A stretch of 64,000 nucleotides of DNA from JAAOII01 sp965207705. Lineage in GTDB: Bacteria; Pseudomonadota; Gammaproteobacteria; CBDBNL01; JAAOII01. The notes below the pieces were generated by a model, which saw only the letters and a program-made list of their open reading frames with translations, was not told the origin of the DNA and made no database searches. Positions 30,901 through 41,500 of the stretch are shown piece after piece. Location: the NCBI GenBank assembly GCA_965207705.1, contig OZ242292.1, positions 1,302,001 to 1,366,000 on the forward strand, read 5' to 3'. Position 1 is the first letter of the stretch. Each line of letters begins with the position of its first letter. Both the position numbers and the translations under genes were made by a program.

Positions 30901-31426
30901 CGATATTGAATTCTGTTATGTAACTGGTGGATCTGTGAGTGCCACTGGCATTAGTGTCGGCGGTCTGGTTGGTTCTGGGTATATCACCAGAATTACTACA
31001 TCTTATGCTGCTGGCGGTTCTGTCAGCGGGGATGCTAATGTCGGCGGTCTGATTGGCCTTGCAAATTTTGGCAGCATTCTGTCATCTTATGCGGCACCTG
31101 CATCTCTCAGTAAGATGGATGGCTCTGACATTGATACTGGTGATAATTTTGGTGGTCTGATGGGCGCTAGGACTTTAAACGGCATTACTTTCTCTTTTTG
31201 GGACAGCGATACCAGTGGTATAAAGGATGGCGGCATAACTGGTATGCAAGAACCGAAAACCACTGCTCAATTGCAGACCCCAACAACTTTGCTGGGAAGT
31301 ATTTATGCAGGTTGGGACGTGACTAATAGGTGCGATGACGGTTTTGATGCTTGGGACTTTGGCACTATTTCCCAATACCCAGCCCTCACCTGCCCACCCG
31401 GCGGTGTAGCCCCCCAACGTCCATAA
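27944..31426 (+). CDS. FN3-like/acidic-stalk/GLUG lipoprotein, 1160 aa
   Basis: Signal core KKISALLLVLICVLTLAAC with lipobox Cys 73 and a Gly-rich linker. One FN3-like module, an acidic stretch (LDGDEYADADPLELDKDGDG), four more FN3-like modules and a second acidic stalk (GDGVDDIDTDGDG...) follow. Then come DDDGDGLIEIATAEQLNQTRHNLLG, a GLUG head and the tail YPALTCPPGGVAPQRP. There is no in-frame ATG, GTG or TTG between the start and the signal core, so the 55-residue hydrophilic pre-signal region must be translated if this start is right. This supports the long N-regions of the neighbouring genes. A surface lipoprotein is likely; function not recognised. Confidence 0.82.
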   Translation: MDTYRTRPCSEGLYCSKVLYKDLLKNLYSRLKNKEIGGGTNNRIAANNQHIFIPKKISALLLVLICVLTLAACGGGGKRAGDPVGGSPGVYPGGEIETKLSTPIGVSNLKIIPNVTSATLSWNNPDTNIAQINIIYQNTAADSFERQENITDNDSIRPNVTVTKVITGLTNGTSYIFNVLLELDDADENKRVVAREMTRLIGPNLDGDEYADADPLELDKDGDGVNNERDVYPDDATLFGFAVTGLQATPGIGNVTLSWNNPAANITSISISYHNESAPDVLQYLPLITNRTKTGMNAKNVQQVITDLTNEEPYTFKVSLTLTGTDAGREGAAASVTVTPGIFAVIRLQAAPGAGNVTLNWNNPSANISSINISYQRDGSTDVQYWDLITAPAQIESNGMSVQETITGLTNGELYTFNVSLTLDGADADRKVAVASVTATPDIFAVTKLQATPGVSNVTLSWNNPAARIASINISYQRDGSNDVQYWDLITAPAQIEKTKMNVQETIYGLTNGESYTFNVSLTLKDADAGREGAAASVTATPDIFVVTILEAIPSDGGVALTWNNPAADIVNINISYRRDGSTLQKFLTITDEDRLGMGAIHVRQVITDLTNEEYYNFTIDLTLGVDYASRKGAAPSIRVAIGPDLDGDKYADFVDDDENGDGVDDIDTDGDGIHDFKDPDANGDGRPDRDSDNDGIFDYLDTDDDNDTIPDEADVDDDGDGLIEIATAEQLNQTRHNLLGSSFKLSPGDTGNATGCGAPLTSITECNGYELSNNISLADYDNWEPIGSCLRFSGSMCTPVNEFFNTIFDGNGYIISNLTITNPVAPYTNASGLFGAINSAAVLRNIHIRSANITGGENNVGMLVGYVGGSRRSENIINSSTEGNVNASGSNAGGLIGYGSNAKIISSWTAGGTVSGGDYVGGLVGSWSSGDITSSYAEVQYVSGVDYVGGLIGFGGSMGVRSSYASGAVSGDADVGGLAGQGFSLDIEFCYVTGGSVSATGISVGGLVGSGYITRITTSYAAGGSVSGDANVGGLIGLANFGSILSSYAAPASLSKMDGSDIDTGDNFGGLMGARTLNGITFSFWDSDTSGIKDGGITGMQEPKTTAQLQTPTTLLGSIYAGWDVTNRCDDGFDAWDFGTISQYPALTCPPGGVAPQRP
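27999..28028 (+). repeat. Imperfect inverted repeat in 5' coding region
   Basis: Arms TATATAAG (27999-28006) and CTTATATA (28021-28028) lie 55-85 nt after the start codon, in the same relative place as the perfect palindrome of the next gene. Confidence 0.6.
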
Positions 31427-31459
31427 AAAGCATCCATAAATGTAAATAATCGTCCATTA

Positions 31460-31487
31460 TTGACTTTAATTTATAATTATGTATAAT
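31460..31487 (+). promoter_or_regulatory. Promoter TTGACT-16-TATAAT, near-leaderless
   Basis: -35 TTGACT (31460-31465, within TTGACTTTAAT), 16-bp spacer, -10 TATAAT (31482-31487), then 7 nt to ATG 31495. Third copy of the same promoter design. Confidence 0.75.
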
Positions 31488-31494
31488 AATAGTT

Positions 31495-34400
31495 ATGGAT
31501 GCATATACAACCAGTTCCTGCGGCGAGGGTTCATATAAGAACTTATATAAGTTCTTATATAAGTATAATGGCTTAATGAACAAAGAAACAAGTGACACAA
31601 TCAGCAATAGCATTGTTGCCACCAACCAATCCAGATTTATACCAAAGAAAATATCAGCACTACTATTTTCATTAATTTGCGTCTTGACTCTGGCTGCCTG
31701 TGACGGCGGAGATGGAGATGGAGGTGGCGGCGGAGGTGGAGGCGGCGGCGGAGATAGCACTCCGAGAGCGAGTGATACAGTTGGAATTAGCGTATTAAAT
31801 TTACGGATTATTCCCGATACCACCAGCGCCACTCTTATGTGGGATAATCCTGATGCGGATATTACTCAAATTCGCATAAGCTACCATAACACCAACTCTG
31901 ATAATTTTGAAACACAGAGAGACATAACAGAAAATTATAAAACCCGCCCCAATGTAAATGTAACCGAAAAGATAGTTGGTTTAACCAGTGGATCAACCTA
32001 TATGTTTAATGTTCTTTTGGAACTGGGCGGTGACGATGGAAATAAAATTGTGTATAGAGCGCTATCCATTAGTCGCCTAATTGGTCCCAACCTTGATGGA
32101 GACGAATATGTGGATGCCGATCCCCTTGAGCTTGATATAGATGGAGATAATGTCACTGATGATGTGGATGCTTTCCCTACTGATAAAACTTTGTCTGCCT
32201 TTACGGTTACAAATCTAACAGCGGTTTCTAGCGGCATCAGCGTCAACCTTAGCTGGAATAATCCCGTTGCAGATATAGCCAGCATTAGTATAAGTTACCA
32301 AAGAGATGATTTTGTTGGTCCGCTTATGATGGATAGCAGCGCTCAAACAACCTCCGGCGCCCAGAATGTGCAAGAAACCATAGACGGACTAACCAGCGGA
32401 GCATCCTATACTTTCAATGTTACCTTGACATTAACTGGCGATGATGTAAGTAAGAAAGTCGTGGCAGCATCTGTCTCCGAAACTCCGAATATATTTAGAG
32501 TACTAAATTTACGGATTATTCCATCTAACACAAGCGCCGCTCTTGAATGGAATAATCCTAATGTTAACATTACTAAAATTAGCATAATCTACCAAAACAA
32601 CACTGCTGATAGCGTTGAAACACAGATAAACATAACAGAAAGTGAGCGAACCCGCCCCAATGTAACCGTAACCGAAATAATTGATGATTTAACCTCTGGG
32701 GCAATCTATACCTTTAATATTAGCTTGGAGTTGGGCGGCGCTGATGAGAATAGACCTGTGAATACAACATCCGTTACTCGGCTAATTGGTCCCAACCTTG
32801 ATAGAGACGAATATGCGGATGATGACCCTCTTGAGCTTGATAAAGATGGAGATGGCGTTAATGATATCCAGGATGCCTCCCCTTATGATGACACTATGTC
32901 TGCCTTTGCAGTTACAGAATTAACCCCACTTCCTGGCGACAAAGAGGTCATCCTTAGCTGGAATAATCCAGATGCAAATATATCCAGTATTAGTATAAGT
33001 TACCAAAGAGAGGATCTTATTGGTCCGCTTATGACGAAAAATAGCGCTCAAATAACCCCTGGCGCCCAGAATGTGCGAGAAACCATAGATAACCTAATCA
33101 ACGGAATACCCTATATATTCATTGTTAACTTAACATTAGACGAAGATGATGCTGGTAAGAAGGTCGCGGTAGCATCTGTTAACGCAATTCCGGATATAGT
33201 TAGAGTATTAAATTTACGAATTATTCCCGATGCCACCAGTGCCACTCTTGTATGGGAGAATCCTGATTTTAACATTACTCAAATTAGCATAATTTACCGT
33301 AATATCGCTGCTGATAGCGTTGAAACACAGATAAACATAACAGAAAATGAGAGAACCCGCCCCGATATAACCGTAATTGAATCGATACCTGGTTTAAGCA
33401 CTGGAGAATCCTATAATTTTACTGTTAGCTTGGAGTTGGGCGGCGCTGATGAGTATAGAGCTGTGGTTGCAACATCTATTACTCGGCTAATTGGTCCCAA
33501 CCTTGATGGGGATGAATATGTGGATGCCGACCCTGATGAGCTTGATAAAGATGGAGATGGCAGAAATAATGAAGAGGATGCCGACCCTGATGATCCTAAT
33601 CTGTTTGGTTTTACAGTTATACAATTATCAGCGATTCCTTATTCTGGCAACATAACTCTTAGCTGGAATAACCCTGATGCGTCAATAGCCAGTATTGATA
33701 TAACTTATCAAAGAGATGGTTTTAGTTTGCAAGAATTACCCGTAATAATGGGTGGCGCTAAAATAGGCAGAAATGCAGTGAATGTCACACAATTCATAGG
33801 CGGGCTAATTGACGGAGAGACCTATACCTTTACTGTTGCTTTGACATTAAATGGCACTGATGCTGGCAGAGAAGGCGTTCCATCTTTCATTAAGGTGGCT
33901 ATTGGACCCAATTATGATGGAGATGGTTTAGCTGATTTTGTGGATGATGATTTTAACGGTGATGGAATACCTAATGAGGATGACTTTCAGAAACCTGATG
34001 GAAACAATGATGGCAGACCAGACAGAGATAGCGATGGTGATGGTAAATTTAATTATTTAGATCCTGATGACGATAACGATGGCATGCTTGATGAAGCAGA
34101 CGTAGATGATGACGGCGATGGACTTATAGAGATTGCCACAGTGGAGCAACTTGACCAAACCCGCCATAATTTATTGGGTAGTAGTTTGAATGGCAATGAC
34201 GATGGCTGCGGCGGGCTAAACGGCATCAGCGAATGCAACGGCTATGAGCTTAGCGCCGATATATCTCTTGATGGCTTTAATGACGATAACTGGCAGCCAA
34301 TTGGCAGCTGCGGTTTCTACGATAATACAAATACTATTTGCACTCCTGCCAGCTTATTCTTCAGCACTATTTTTGATGGCAATGATTATGTAATCAGTGA

Positions 34401-35427
34401 CCTTAACATAACCAACCCTACGGGCAACTACGTCAGAGGGGCAGGTCTGTTTGGGGCAATCAACTCTACTGCCGTTTTGCGTAATATTCGTATCCGTTCT
34501 GCCCGCATTAATGTAGGCGAGAATAGAGTAAATAATCTGGGGCTGTTGGTTGGTTATGCAAATGGGGCAAGTATTAGCGATAGTTCTGCAGAAGGAGAGA
34601 TTATCGCGAGTACTGCCTCTAATATCGGTGGTTTGGTTGGTGCTGGGGTGGGTGCCACAGTCACTTCATCTTATGTTGCTGACGTTGTTCTCGGCGGGAG
34701 GTCTAGCGGTAGAGTTGGCGGCTTGGTTGGTCGTGGGGGTGATGCGACCATTACTTCATCTTATGCCGCTGGAGTTTCTGCCAGCGGAACTGGTATTATT
34801 GGTGGTCTGGTTGGTTATGGGGATGGTGCGACCATTACCTCATCTTATGCGATAGACATGGCTTTAGGAGTTGGGACTTATACTACTGAAATCGGCGGTC
34901 TAGTTGGTTACGGAGAGGATGCTATCATTAGGTCTTCTTATGTGGTTGGCGGTTATCTCGGAGAGGAGAATAGAGCTTTTAGTGTCGGCGGTCTAGTTGG
35001 TTCTGGAACTAATCCTAATATAGCATCATCTTATGCGGCTATTTCTATCGGAGGGGATAGAGGTTTTGATGATTTTGGCGGTCTGGTTGGTCAAGGGGGG
35101 TTTAGCGTTGTCAGTATCTCATATTGGGATAACGAAACGAGCGGCAATCTCGTAACAAGAATGGGAAGTAATACTGATGGCGAAGGCAGAAGCACTGCTG
35201 CATTGCAGGCGCCAACAAATGATGCACCTGGTATTTATGCAGATTGGGTTAATCAATGGTGTGATCCTGCTACAGGTGAGTTCACTGATGATATAAGTTC
35301 ACCTCTCGCCGAGCGTCTTGGTGGGAATCCTATTGTTAATGCTACTTTAAATCGGTTTCGCGCTTGGAACTTTGGCAGGGATGCTGATTACCCTTTCCTC
35401 ACCTGCCCCCCTGCCCAAGGTTTTTAG
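31495..35427 (+). CDS. FN3-like/acidic-stalk/GLUG lipoprotein, 1310 aa
   Basis: Signal core KKISALLFSLICVLTLAAC with lipobox Cys 69, followed by an Asp/Gly linker containing a run of 11 glycines. Six FN3-like modules are interleaved with three acidic stretches (LDGDEYVDADPLELD type). A final acidic stalk, DDDGDGLIEIATVEQLDQTRHNLLG and a GLUG head (GGLVG.G..ATITSSYA repeats) follow. The C-terminus ends YPFLTCPPAQGF, whereas paralogues end in QRP. A single-base loss in the T-run near 35420 explains this, because the next frame reads LVLQRP then stop. Likely a lipid-anchored surface protein with a slightly truncated tail. Confidence 0.82.
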   Translation: MDAYTTSSCGEGSYKNLYKFLYKYNGLMNKETSDTISNSIVATNQSRFIPKKISALLFSLICVLTLAACDGGDGDGGGGGGGGGGGDSTPRASDTVGISVLNLRIIPDTTSATLMWDNPDADITQIRISYHNTNSDNFETQRDITENYKTRPNVNVTEKIVGLTSGSTYMFNVLLELGGDDGNKIVYRALSISRLIGPNLDGDEYVDADPLELDIDGDNVTDDVDAFPTDKTLSAFTVTNLTAVSSGISVNLSWNNPVADIASISISYQRDDFVGPLMMDSSAQTTSGAQNVQETIDGLTSGASYTFNVTLTLTGDDVSKKVVAASVSETPNIFRVLNLRIIPSNTSAALEWNNPNVNITKISIIYQNNTADSVETQINITESERTRPNVTVTEIIDDLTSGAIYTFNISLELGGADENRPVNTTSVTRLIGPNLDRDEYADDDPLELDKDGDGVNDIQDASPYDDTMSAFAVTELTPLPGDKEVILSWNNPDANISSISISYQREDLIGPLMTKNSAQITPGAQNVRETIDNLINGIPYIFIVNLTLDEDDAGKKVAVASVNAIPDIVRVLNLRIIPDATSATLVWENPDFNITQISIIYRNIAADSVETQINITENERTRPDITVIESIPGLSTGESYNFTVSLELGGADEYRAVVATSITRLIGPNLDGDEYVDADPDELDKDGDGRNNEEDADPDDPNLFGFTVIQLSAIPYSGNITLSWNNPDASIASIDITYQRDGFSLQELPVIMGGAKIGRNAVNVTQFIGGLIDGETYTFTVALTLNGTDAGREGVPSFIKVAIGPNYDGDGLADFVDDDFNGDGIPNEDDFQKPDGNNDGRPDRDSDGDGKFNYLDPDDDNDGMLDEADVDDDGDGLIEIATVEQLDQTRHNLLGSSLNGNDDGCGGLNGISECNGYELSADISLDGFNDDNWQPIGSCGFYDNTNTICTPASLFFSTIFDGNDYVISDLNITNPTGNYVRGAGLFGAINSTAVLRNIRIRSARINVGENRVNNLGLLVGYANGASISDSSAEGEIIASTASNIGGLVGAGVGATVTSSYVADVVLGGRSSGRVGGLVGRGGDATITSSYAAGVSASGTGIIGGLVGYGDGATITSSYAIDMALGVGTYTTEIGGLVGYGEDAIIRSSYVVGGYLGEENRAFSVGGLVGSGTNPNIASSYAAISIGGDRGFDDFGGLVGQGGFSVVSISYWDNETSGNLVTRMGSNTDGEGRSTAALQAPTNDAPGIYADWVNQWCDPATGEFTDDISSPLAERLGGNPIVNATLNRFRAWNFGRDADYPFLTCPPAQGF
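31533..31560 (+). repeat. 28-bp perfect palindrome in coding sequence
   Basis: Symmetric about 31546/31547: left half atataagaacttat, right half its exact reverse complement. It lies 38-66 nt after the start codon and encodes part of the pre-signal region (KNLYKFLY). In a near-leaderless mRNA it would form a 5' hairpin. Confidence 0.9.
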
Positions 35428-35536
35428 TCCTCCAACGTCCATAAATGAAAATTGCCACTAATATGATTAACACTTGCATCAAACTATAGGTATACATGAG
35501 ATGAAGCGTATTAATAATTATTTACAGTACTATATT

Positions 35537-38500
35537 ATGAACACATACACAACCAGCGATAGCATTGTTGCTACCAACCAGTCCAGATTTATATCAAAGA
35601 AAATATCAGCGCTACTATTTTCGTTAATTTGTGCCATCACTCTGGCTGCCTGTGCTGGCGATGGAGGAGGCGTCGCCGACGAAGGCGACGGCAACATTGG
35701 AGGCGGCGGAGGCGGTGCGCAAGCAACGAATTTTCCCACTGGAATTAGTGTATTAAATTTACGGATTATCCCTGATACCACCAACGCTACTCTTAGCTGG
35801 AATAATCCTAATGCGGATATAGCTAGTATTAGCATAAGCTACAAACTCCACACAGCCACTAACTTTGAAACCCCCATAGTAATAACGGACAACGCCAGAA
35901 CAGCCCGCAATGCAATGAACATGAAGGGAGTGATAGATGAAGGGTTAACAACTAACAAAACTTATACCTTTAGCATCTCCTTAGAGTTGAAAGGCGCTGA
36001 TGAGAGTGTCACCACTTCTGCAGTCCAGGTTACTCGCCTAATTGGTCCCAACCTTGATGGAGACGAGTATGCGGATGCCGACCCTCGTAGGTTTGGTGGA
36101 GATGGCGGTGAAGGAGGAGATGGTGGAGGGGGAATTGTTCCTGATGATACCACTATGCGCCCCTTTGGGGTAACAGAATTAGAGGCAAATCCTGGTATCC
36201 TCGCCGTCACTCTTAGCTGGAATAATCCCGATGCAGATATAGAGAGCATTAATATAAGTTATCAGAGAGCGAATGGTGTTGGTGAGCGCCTAATAAAAAG
36301 CAGCACTAAAATAACCCGCAACGCCAAGAATGTGCGAGAAACCATAATTGGACTAACCAACGGGCAAACCTATAACTTCACTGTTAGTTTGACACTGCGC
36401 GGCGATGATGCCGATAAAGAAGTCGTAGAGGCATCCGCCATCGCAACCCCTGGCGTCTTTTCAGTAACAAGATTAACGGCGCTTGCTGGCCCTGACAATG
36501 TAACTCTTAGCTGGAATAACCCCAATACGCAAATAGCCAGCATTAATATAAGCTATGAAATTGCTGGTTCTAATGATGTGCAATATTGGGGCCTGATAAC
36601 AAACCCTGCCCAAATAGAAACCAAAGCCCAGAATGTGCAAGAAACCATAGATAACCTAACCAACGAAGGAACCTATATTTTCACTGTTAGTTTGACATTA
36701 GCCGACACTAATCTTAACAAAGTAGCAATACCGCGATCTGTTAGCGCAACTCTTGCCCTCCTTTCTGTGACAGCATTAAAAGCGACTCTTGGCAAAGACA
36801 TCGTCACTCTTAGTTGGAATAATCCCGCTGCAGATATAGAGAGAATTAATATAAGGTACAGTGACCTAGATGCTCTTCGTGTTTCCGGATCGGCAGTTAT
36901 AACAGATGATGATAGAACCACCAATGGGAAGATGAATGTCCAAGATGTCATACGCATAGTAGTCAACGAAGAAACCTATAATTTCACTGTTAGTTTAACA
37001 TTAAAGGGAGTTTACGCTGGCAGGGAAGGTCCTCCTGCTTCCGTTGTGCTGGCTGTTGGTCCCGATTACGATGGAGACAACATAGCTGATTTTGTAGACC
37101 CTGATGAAAATGGCGACGGCGAGCCAGATAAGGATTTTGATGGAGATGGAATACATGATTTTAGGGACCCTGATGCAAGCGGCAATGGCAGACCGAATAG
37201 AGATAGTGACGGTGACGGGACGTTTGATTATTTAGATATTAATGACGATAATGATCCTTTTAATGATGACGTAGACATAGATGATGACGGCGATGGACTG
37301 ATAGAGATTGGCTCTTTCGTGGTTAACAGTTTGACGTATAGTGATCTTGATCAAGTCCGCAATGGTTTAGATGGTAACTTCTTGAGGAGAATAGTGCCGG
37401 GTATGGATGTTACTACTGGACGTGGCTGTGGTGGGGCTTGCAAGGGCTATGAGCTTATAGAGGATATAAGCATTCACGGCAACTGGGATCCAATTGGCGA
37501 ATGCAGGGACTATAATACTGCTACGGATGTTTGCCAATCAGATGAATTCTACTTATTCAAAGCTATTTTTGAAGGTAATGGTTGGACAATCAGTCACTTT
37601 ACTATAAACACTGGTGGCGTCTATGCTAATGCGGCAGGTTTTTTTGGAGCACTTAGCTCCGCTGCCGTTATACGCAATGTTAATATCCGTTCTGCCAGTA
37701 TTAACGGTGGCAGGAATAATGTGGGGCTATTGGCTGGTTATACTGGGGGAGGGAGAATTAGCAATAGTTCTGTAGGAGGAGTGGTTACGGCTACTACTGT
37801 CGATAATGTCGGCGGTCTGGTTGGTAATGGGCGTAATTCTATTATCACTTCATCTTATGCGGATGGGACTGTCACTGTCAGCGGGGATGATCGTGTAGGC
37901 GGTCTGGTTGGTTTTGGAGAGAATGCAATGATCACATCGTCTTATGCAGAGAGTGTGTCTGTCAGCGGGACTTTTAATATCGGCGCTCTGCTTGGTAGTG
38001 GGAGTGGAACTATAATTACATCATCTTATGCAAAGGGTGTGACTGTCAGCGGGACTTCTAATATCGGCGCTCTGCTTGGTGAGGGGGATGATGCGACCAT
38101 CAGTTTGTCTTATGCAATAAATGGGAGAGCCAGCGGGACTAATAATAATGTCGGCGGGCTGGTTGGTTTTGGGACTGGTTCTAACATTACCTTATCTTAT
38201 ATAGCGGGTATGAATGTCAACGGAAAGAATAATGTCGGCGGTCTGCTAGGTCGTGGGGCTAGTTCTACAATTACATCATCTTATGCAGTGAATGGGAGCG
38301 CCATCGGCACTGGTGATGATGTCGGTGGTCTGGTTGGTGAGGGGGCAGATGCAACCATCCTCTTATCTCATGCAGTGGGCATGAATATTAACGGGAATGA
38401 AAATGTCGGTGGCTTGCTTGGTGAGGGGACGAATACGGACATGATGTCATCTCGTGCAGAGAATATGAATATCAGCGGGAGTGGTGGTAGTATCGGCGGT

Positions 38501-41500
38501 CTGCTTGGTGTGGGGACGAATGCGGACATAAAGTCGTCTTATGCTGAGGTTGGTTCTGTCATCGGGAGTGGTGGTAGTATCGGCGGTCTGGTTGGTGATG
38601 GGGCTAATGCCGCCGTGAATTTATCTTATGCTGAGGTTGATTCTATTGAGGGGATCAATTTTATTGGCGGTCTGGTTGGTCAGGGGGCTCGCGCTCGCAT
38701 CACGTCATCTTATGCTCAGCTTGATTCTATTGAGGGGACCAGTTCTATCGGTGGTCTGCTTGGTGAAGGGACTAATGCCGTAGTGACTTCGTCTTATGCT
38801 GAGGTTGGGAATGTCATGAATGTTCAACAATCTACCGGCGGTCTGGTTGGTTTTGTGGCTAATAATATAGCTAATTATGTGACCATCAAATCGTCTTATG
38901 CTAAGGTCGGGTCTATTACCTTGGGTAATAATTATTACGGTGGGATCGGCGGTCTGGTTGGTGATGGGAGTAACACTAATATTAATTCGTCTTATTCTGT
39001 GGTTGGGTCTGTGACCCCCGCCCCTGGTATTGGAGGTCTGGTTGGTAGAGAGAGATTTAATCAAGACATCGCTTTCTCTTATTGGAATGAAGGAGACCCT
39101 AGCATAACACAAACAATAGGTAATAAGGAAGGCGTCGCGGCAGACGCAGCCCAAACCACTGTTACATTAGTCCACACAATAGATTTTACAGAGATTTATG
39201 CAAATTGGGTTGATGATGTGTGCGATGACGGCTCTCGCGCTTGGGATCTTAACAGCAACCAGTTATACCCAGCCCTTACCTGCACTCCTAACGGATCACC
39301 CGCTCAGATCTACTCTCCCGCTCTGATAAACCCGAGCGACCCCATCCCTACAATTCCTGACGGCTTCGCAGTAACAGATTTAACGGCGCTTACTAGCGAA
39401 ACAAGTGTCACGCTTAGCTGGACTAATCCCGATGCAGATATAAAGAGCATTGATATAAGTTACCGCAGAGATGGTTCTGACTTGCAAGAATACTACTCAA
39501 CTAGAGATCCATCTAGAATAGGCGGGAGTGCAACGAATGTCCAGCATGTCATATCGGACCTAATCACCGAAGCATCCTATAATTTCACTGTTGATTTGAC
39601 ATTAGGCACAGATGACGAGGACATGAAAGGCGTGCCTCCTTCAGTATATGTGGTTATTGCTGCCGATGCAGATAAAGACGGCGTAGTTGATTCTCTGGAC
39701 GATGATAGAGACGGTGACGGACTTGTTGATGACATGGATCGAGATGATGACGGCAATGGGCTGATAGAGATTGCCACTGCGGCTGAATTTAACCAGATTC
39801 GCTATAATCTATTGGGTAGCGGCTTGACAGCAAGCGATGGAGCAACCCCTGATACCAACGGTTGTGGTGGGCTAAACGACATCACAGAATGCAGTGGCTA
39901 TGAGCTTGTTGATAATATATCCCTTGATGGCTATGATGACTGGACGCCAATTGGCAGCTGCGATGGGATAACGAAAGCGACATCAGTAAAGCCTGAGTTT
40001 TGCGCTCCTGAAAACAAATTTTTCAATACGATTTTTGACGGCAATGGTTATACAATCTCTGACCTTACCATAACAAGCGCAGCAGACCCTTATGACAAAG
40101 GGGCAGGTTTGTTTGGAGCAATCAGTTCTGATTCTATTCTGCGCAATGTTCATATTCGTTCTGCCAGCATTAGCGGTGGCGTGAAGAATGTGGGGCTATT
40201 GGTTGGTTATGCGCATTATGGCGGTGCGACTATTATGAGCAGTTCCGCAGGAGGGAATGTTACAGCTTCTAGCAGTAATGTTGGCGGCCTGGTTGGTTCT
40301 GGGCGTGATAATCATGATGGTCACGCTGTAGTAGCGATTGGCAGCAACATCATTTCATCTTATGTGACTGGCGTATCTGTCAGTGGGCATCTCAGAGTTG
40401 GCGGCCTGATTGGTGATGGAAGAGGGGCAGCCATCACTTCATCTTATGCTGAGGTTGATTCTGTCAGTGGGAGTAGAGCTATTAGTAACACCGATGTAGG
40501 TGGCTTGGTTGGTCGGGGAGAACGTGTAGCCATCAGTTCATCTTATGTTACTGGCAGGACTGTGATGGGTGGTAGTAATTCTGTCGGCGGTCTGCTTGGT
40601 TATGGGATCGGTGCGACCATCACGACGTCTTATGTGCAGGATGTGTCTGTTAGTGGATTAAATAGTATCGGCGGTCTGCTTGGTCAGGGGCAGAATGCGA
40701 TCATCACTTCGTCTTATGTGGGAAATGGTGTTACCCTCTCCGCCACTGGTGCTGGTGCTGGCGGTAATGGTAATGCTGGCGGCCTGGTTGGTTCTGGAAG
40801 AGGTGTTACCATCAAGACGTCTTATTCTGCTGCGGGGTCTATCAGTGCGGATAATAATGGTAATACTGGAGGTCTGGTTGGTTTTGGGACTGTTAATCCT
40901 GCCAGTTCCAACTCCTATTGGGATAGAGAGACCAGCACTATAACTGGGGGCGATGCGGCTGGTAAAATAACAGGTCTAACCACTGCTCAATTGCAGTCCC
41001 TAAACTCTTTTTATTATGGAACTTGGAATGATAGGTGCGCTGATGGCTCCCGCGCCTGGAATTTTGGGACTGATATGCAATATCCAGCCCTCACCTGCAC
41101 CCCTGGCGGATTGGTTGCTCAGGGCTTTGAGTCCAATACAGGTGGAGGCGGCTTAGTTGATTCTCAGGACCCTGATAGAGACGGCGACGGACTTGAAGAT
41201 GACACGGATATAGATGATGATGGCAATGGGCTGATAGAGATTGCCACTGCGGATGAACTTGACCAGATTCGCCGTAATCTATTGGGTAGCGGTAATATCA
41301 TGGGTTGTGGCGGGACGACTACAGGTATCGACAGATGCAACGGCTATGAACTTGTTGCTAATATATCCCTTGCTAGCTATACTAACTGGGAGCCAATTGG
41401 CAGCTGCGATGGGATAACGGACGCGACATCACTAAATGCTGAGTTTTGCGCTCCTGAAACCTCATTCTTCAATACGATTTTTGACGGCAATGGTTATACA

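Noticed and set aside
35474..35536. Upstream TTG start for the 35537 lipoprotein gene
   Set aside because: Paralogue alignment starts at MNTYTTS (35537), and no ribosome site supports the TTG.
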